Below, piece after piece: positions 5,111 to 6,987 of a stretch of 6,987 nt of DNA; the stretch's first letter is position 1, and each line of letters starts with the position of its first letter. The notes below the pieces were generated by a model. That model saw only the letters and a list, made by a program, of their open reading frames with translations, was not told the DNA's origin and did no database searches. The stretch lies in assembly GCA_023129815.1 (NCBI GenBank), contig JAGMBH010000154.1, positions 1-6,987 on the forward strand, read 5' to 3'. The position numbers and the translations under genes were made by a program. This DNA comes from Dehalococcoidia bacterium (lineage in GTDB: Bacteria > Chloroflexota > Dehalococcoidia > GIF9 > AB-539-J10).

Positions 5111-6040
5111 ATGAAAGGAAAAGTTTTCATAACAGGCATAGATGGATTTGTCGGGGCACACCTGGCAAGAAAGTTGCTCGACAAAGGGTATGAAATAGTC
5201 GGGTTAATACACGATTATAAGCCGGTGACTACTCTAACCTTGTTAGGGCTAGCAAACAGGGTAACACTGATACAAGGGGACATCTGTGATGGACAACTGA
5301 TACGAAGGATTCTAACAGAATATTATATTCAGGATGTATATCACCTCGCCGCTCAAGCGATAGTAGCCGTGGCACTGAAGGAGCCTGTTACCACTTATAA
5401 AGTGAATTGTTTGGGGACAGTGACTGTTTTGGACGCTTGCAAAGATGTGGATGTGACAGGAGTGTTAGTGGCAAGCAGCGATAAAATATATGGCGAAGGG
5501 TTAAATAAAGCTGAAACAGATAAGTTAGAAGCAAAAGGGATTTATGAGACTTCAAAAATTTGCCTGGACTATATAGCAAGAACTTTCTATCATGTTTATC
5601 TTATACCGGTTGTCATAAGTAGAGCCTGCAATATTTACGGGGAGTACGACTTGAACAGGAGGATAATCCCGAACACAGTCCTGGCTTTAAAGAATAACCA
5701 AGCCCCGCTGATTTTCAAAAACGATAAATCGCTGAGAGAATATATTTATGTAGAGGACGTATGCGACGCTTATATTATGCTAATGGAGAACATAAACAAG
5801 AGTAGAGGTGAAGCATTCAATATAGGAACAGGGGATGTGGTAGGGCAAGAGGAGCTGGTCAAAAAAATAATCCACATAAGCGGGAAAAATATCGAGCCCT
5901 TGTATACGGATAAACCAAAAGGGTTGTTTGAGATTTACCGCCAATCCATCAATTGCCAGAAAATAAGAAAGCAGTTCAATTGGAGACCTTGCTTTACCCT
6001 ATCAGAAGGGATCAAGAGAACCTGGGAAAGGTGGCTATGA
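5111..6040 (+). CDS. Nucleotide-sugar 4,6-dehydratase/epimerase (extended SDR)
   Basis: 309 aa from ATG 5111; an in-frame ATG at 5099 would add MRGG. I prefer 5111 because GAGGTGG (5103-5109) lies just upstream, while 5099 has only a weak AAGAG. The chain is a complete extended SDR. Counted from 5099, it has the NAD-binding GxxGxxG as TGIDGFVGAHLA (12-23), HLAAQAIV (82-89), the catalytic SSDKIYG (126-132) with YETSK (Y149, K153), ACNIYGEYDLN (176-186), REYIYVEDVCDAY (213-225) and FNIGTG (240-245). The SDKIYG motif, the NIYG-DLN motif and the final WRPCFTLSEGI recall CDP-glucose 4,6-dehydratases more than GalE or RmlB, but it is shorter than those (about 350 aa), so the substrate is open. It probably supplies the donor sugar for the neighbouring glycosyltransferases. 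Its stop overlaps the next ATG in ATGA. Confidence 0.88.
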   Translation: MKGKVFITGIDGFVGAHLARKLLDKGYEIVGLIHDYKPVTTLTLLGLANRVTLIQGDICDGQLIRRILTEYYIQDVYHLAAQAIVAVALKEPVTTYKVNCLGTVTVLDACKDVDVTGVLVASSDKIYGEGLNKAETDKLEAKGIYETSKICLDYIARTFYHVYLIPVVISRACNIYGEYDLNRRIIPNTVLALKNNQAPLIFKNDKSLREYIYVEDVCDAYIMLMENINKSRGEAFNIGTGDVVGQEELVKKIIHISGKNIEPLYTDKPKGLFEIYRQSINCQKIRKQFNWRPCFTLSEGIKRTWERWL

Positions 6041-6129
6041 GGGACTCAATTCACGAAGTTTTTGACTTCATTAGCTCCACACTATATCTCGATGGGATAT
6101 GTGCCAATTACGCTAAGGCAGGTGATTAG
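6037..6129 (+). pseudogene. Truncated start of a lost gene after the SDR gene
   Basis: An ATG at 6037 overlaps the SDR stop as ATGA, the same coupling seen between the first two operon genes. It opens MRDSIHEVFDFISST, then runs at about 6081 into the duplicated radical SAM fragment in the wrong frame and stops at TAG 6127-6129 after 30 codons. Only the first 14-15 codons can be original. The original product cannot be identified. I read it as the stump of a gene cut off when the direct repeat arrived. Confidence 0.5.
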
Positions 6130-6205
6130 AAGGCACGGGTTGCAGGAAATGAGACGACTTTGGTATTCGGCAAGGATGTTTGTCGGATATATTTCTGGGA
6201 GGTAA
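6081..6205 (+). pseudogene. 3' remnant of a second HpnJ-like radical SAM gene
   Basis: The last 40 codons and stop of the radical SAM gene recur here (YISMGYVPITLRQVIRRHGL to the final GYISGR). They align to 3725-3849 without gaps and with about 12% base differences. No start or catalytic domain is attached, since sequence to the left of 6081 belongs to a different, truncated gene. The remnant cannot encode an enzyme, but its end still carries the GGGAGG (6197-6202) that serves GT4-B. Confidence 0.9.
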
Positions 6206-6211
6206 AGAATT
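6197..6211 (+). promoter_or_regulatory. RBS and ATT start of GT4-B
   Basis: GGGAGG at 6197-6202 precedes ATT AAG ATA at 6209 by six bases, the same layout as for GT4-A. The ATT is unchanged although surrounding bases have diverged between the copies. Confidence 0.6.
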
Positions 6212-6987
6212 AAGATAGCGATCTTGGTACCTAATTTTTCTGAAATTAGTGGCGATGCTCGGGTGGCTGAAATTCAGGCTGAGGAGCTAGCTAAAGATGG
6301 TAACCAGGTAGCAATATTTGCTCTTGGCGCAGACATAAAGCCAAAAAGAGCTGACTTGCTCATTATGGGCATGCCCAAAAATCTTTTCTGGCAAAGAATC
6401 TATCGCTTAATTTTCCCTCTGGATATAATCAAGGTGTGCAAATGGCTTCCCAGGCTCAAGAATTTTGATTTGGTCATTGTACATCTTTACCCCCTAACCT
6501 GGCTGGCATATCTGGCAAAGAGACTCTACAAGGCTAAATACATTTTCTGGTATCATGGAATTATGGACCCTCAATTCTTCCCCCGCCTCTACGAGCGAAT
6601 CTATATCAGATTGCAGATATTCTTTACCAGGCTTACAGTACAAAATGCAGATCAGGCTGTGGCGGACAGCAAATTCGCTCAACAGGAGCTGAAAAAATAT
6701 ACTGGCTTAGACAGCGAAGTAATATATGCTAAGGTTGATTTAGATAAATTCCATCCAGGGCTCGATGGAACGGAAATTAGAGACAAATATAATTTGGGAG
6801 ACTCCCCCGTTATCCTGTTCGTGGGAGGATTGCGCCCTGTGAAGGGAGTTCACCAGTTAATCCAGGCATTCAACTCGGTCAAGGAGAAGATAACGAATGC
6901 TAAGCTTATCATTGTGGGGAGGCCTGACTATACCTACTATTTCAACACGCTAAAGCGTATTAGCGACGATTCCGTAGTATTTACCGG
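6209..6987 (+). CDS. Family 4 glycosyltransferase GT4-B, 5' part (runs off window)
   Basis: 259 complete codons from ATT 6209, open to the end of the window with no stop. It is a paralogue of GT4-A and keeps the N-terminal domain nearly unchanged (KIAILVPNFSEISGDARVAE). From residue 174 to 212 it differs strongly: linker AKVDLDKFHPGLDGTEIRDKYNLGDSPV, then FVGGLRPVKGVHQLIQAF. The usual VGR arginine is replaced by glycine (VGGLRPVKG); the lysine is kept. The EX7E motif would lie beyond the window, so activity cannot be judged. The change in the donor-binding region could alter sugar preference. It follows a radical SAM remnant, with no promoter of its own visible, and is probably transcribed from the upstream operon. 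Confidence 0.85.
   Translation, partial: MKIAILVPNFSEISGDARVAEIQAEELAKDGNQVAIFALGADIKPKRADLLIMGMPKNLFWQRIYRLIFPLDIIKVCKWLPRLKNFDLVIVHLYPLTWLAYLAKRLYKAKYIFWYHGIMDPQFFPRLYERIYIRLQIFFTRLTVQNADQAVADSKFAQQELKKYTGLDSEVIYAKVDLDKFHPGLDGTEIRDKYNLGDSPVILFVGGLRPVKGVHQLIQAFNSVKEKITNAKLIIVGRPDYTYYFNTLKRISDDSVVFT

Larger units (their letters stand above)
6081..6987 (+). repeat. Direct repeat copy B (radical SAM remnant plus GT4-B)
   Basis: This is the copy of 3725-4631 displaced by 2356 bp, in the same orientation, with no gaps over 907 bp. The left edge is sharp: actatatctc at 6081 matches 3725, while the bases before it do not match. The homology is still running at the window end. Confidence 0.95.

Noticed and set aside
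6037..6129. A functional 30-residue small protein
   Set aside because: Its second half is out-of-frame radical SAM sequence, so it is a junction product rather than a designed small gene.
3725..6987. Composite transposon or insertion sequence carrying the duplication
   Set aside because: There is no transposase, no terminal inverted repeats and no evident target duplication at 3725 or 6081. Homologous recombination explains the pattern better.

Overview
This is a bacterial accessory region. Shine-Dalgarno sites are strong, genes are tightly packed with ATGA overlaps, and the two candidate promoters are of the extended -10 type. No ribosomal or phylogenetic marker is present. The moderately AT-rich composition and the mix of HicAB, HpnJ-like radical SAM and glycosyltransferase genes fit an uncultured anaerobic lineage, but I cannot place it further. 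Every gene I support is on the + strand.

Left part (1-1405): two small two-gene cassettes are separated by three arrays of a degenerate 7-bp repeat, GACTNNN. The first cassette is a HicA/HicB toxin-antitoxin pair (135-610). The second is a pair of overlapping small genes (791-970 and 960-1214) with toxin-antitoxin-like architecture that I cannot assign to a named family. The arrays lie at 1-42, 609-704 and 1295-1400. Each is followed within a few bases by CTGTG, and after the first two this forms part of an extended -10 promoter-like sequence.

Right part (1406-6987): a cell-surface glycan or glycolipid operon. It holds a membrane-anchored family 2 glycosyltransferase, an HpnJ-like radical SAM enzyme, a family 4 glycosyltransferase (GT4-A) and a nucleotide-sugar dehydratase/epimerase of the extended SDR type. 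A second, nearly identical family 4 glycosyltransferase (GT4-B) then runs off the window. Together these could make a modified nucleotide sugar, build an oligosaccharide on a lipid or surface acceptor, and modify the acceptor by radical chemistry. The pathway product cannot be read from the sequence.

The right part has clearly been rearranged. The 3' end of the radical SAM gene plus GT4 is repeated in direct orientation 2356 bp downstream (3725-4631 and 6081-6987). The second copy cuts off a small gene that had started in an ATGA overlap with the SDR gene. A third GT4 fragment survives as a relic behind GT4-A (about 5000-5088), whose own C-terminus looks frameshifted. The two GT4 copies differ at about 4-5% of positions, except in one block of about 117 bp where they differ at about 30%, which suggests recombination with a diverged copy. 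Both GT4 copies appear to start at ATT behind a good ribosome binding site. The radical SAM enzyme has CX4CX2C instead of the usual CX3CX2C cluster motif.
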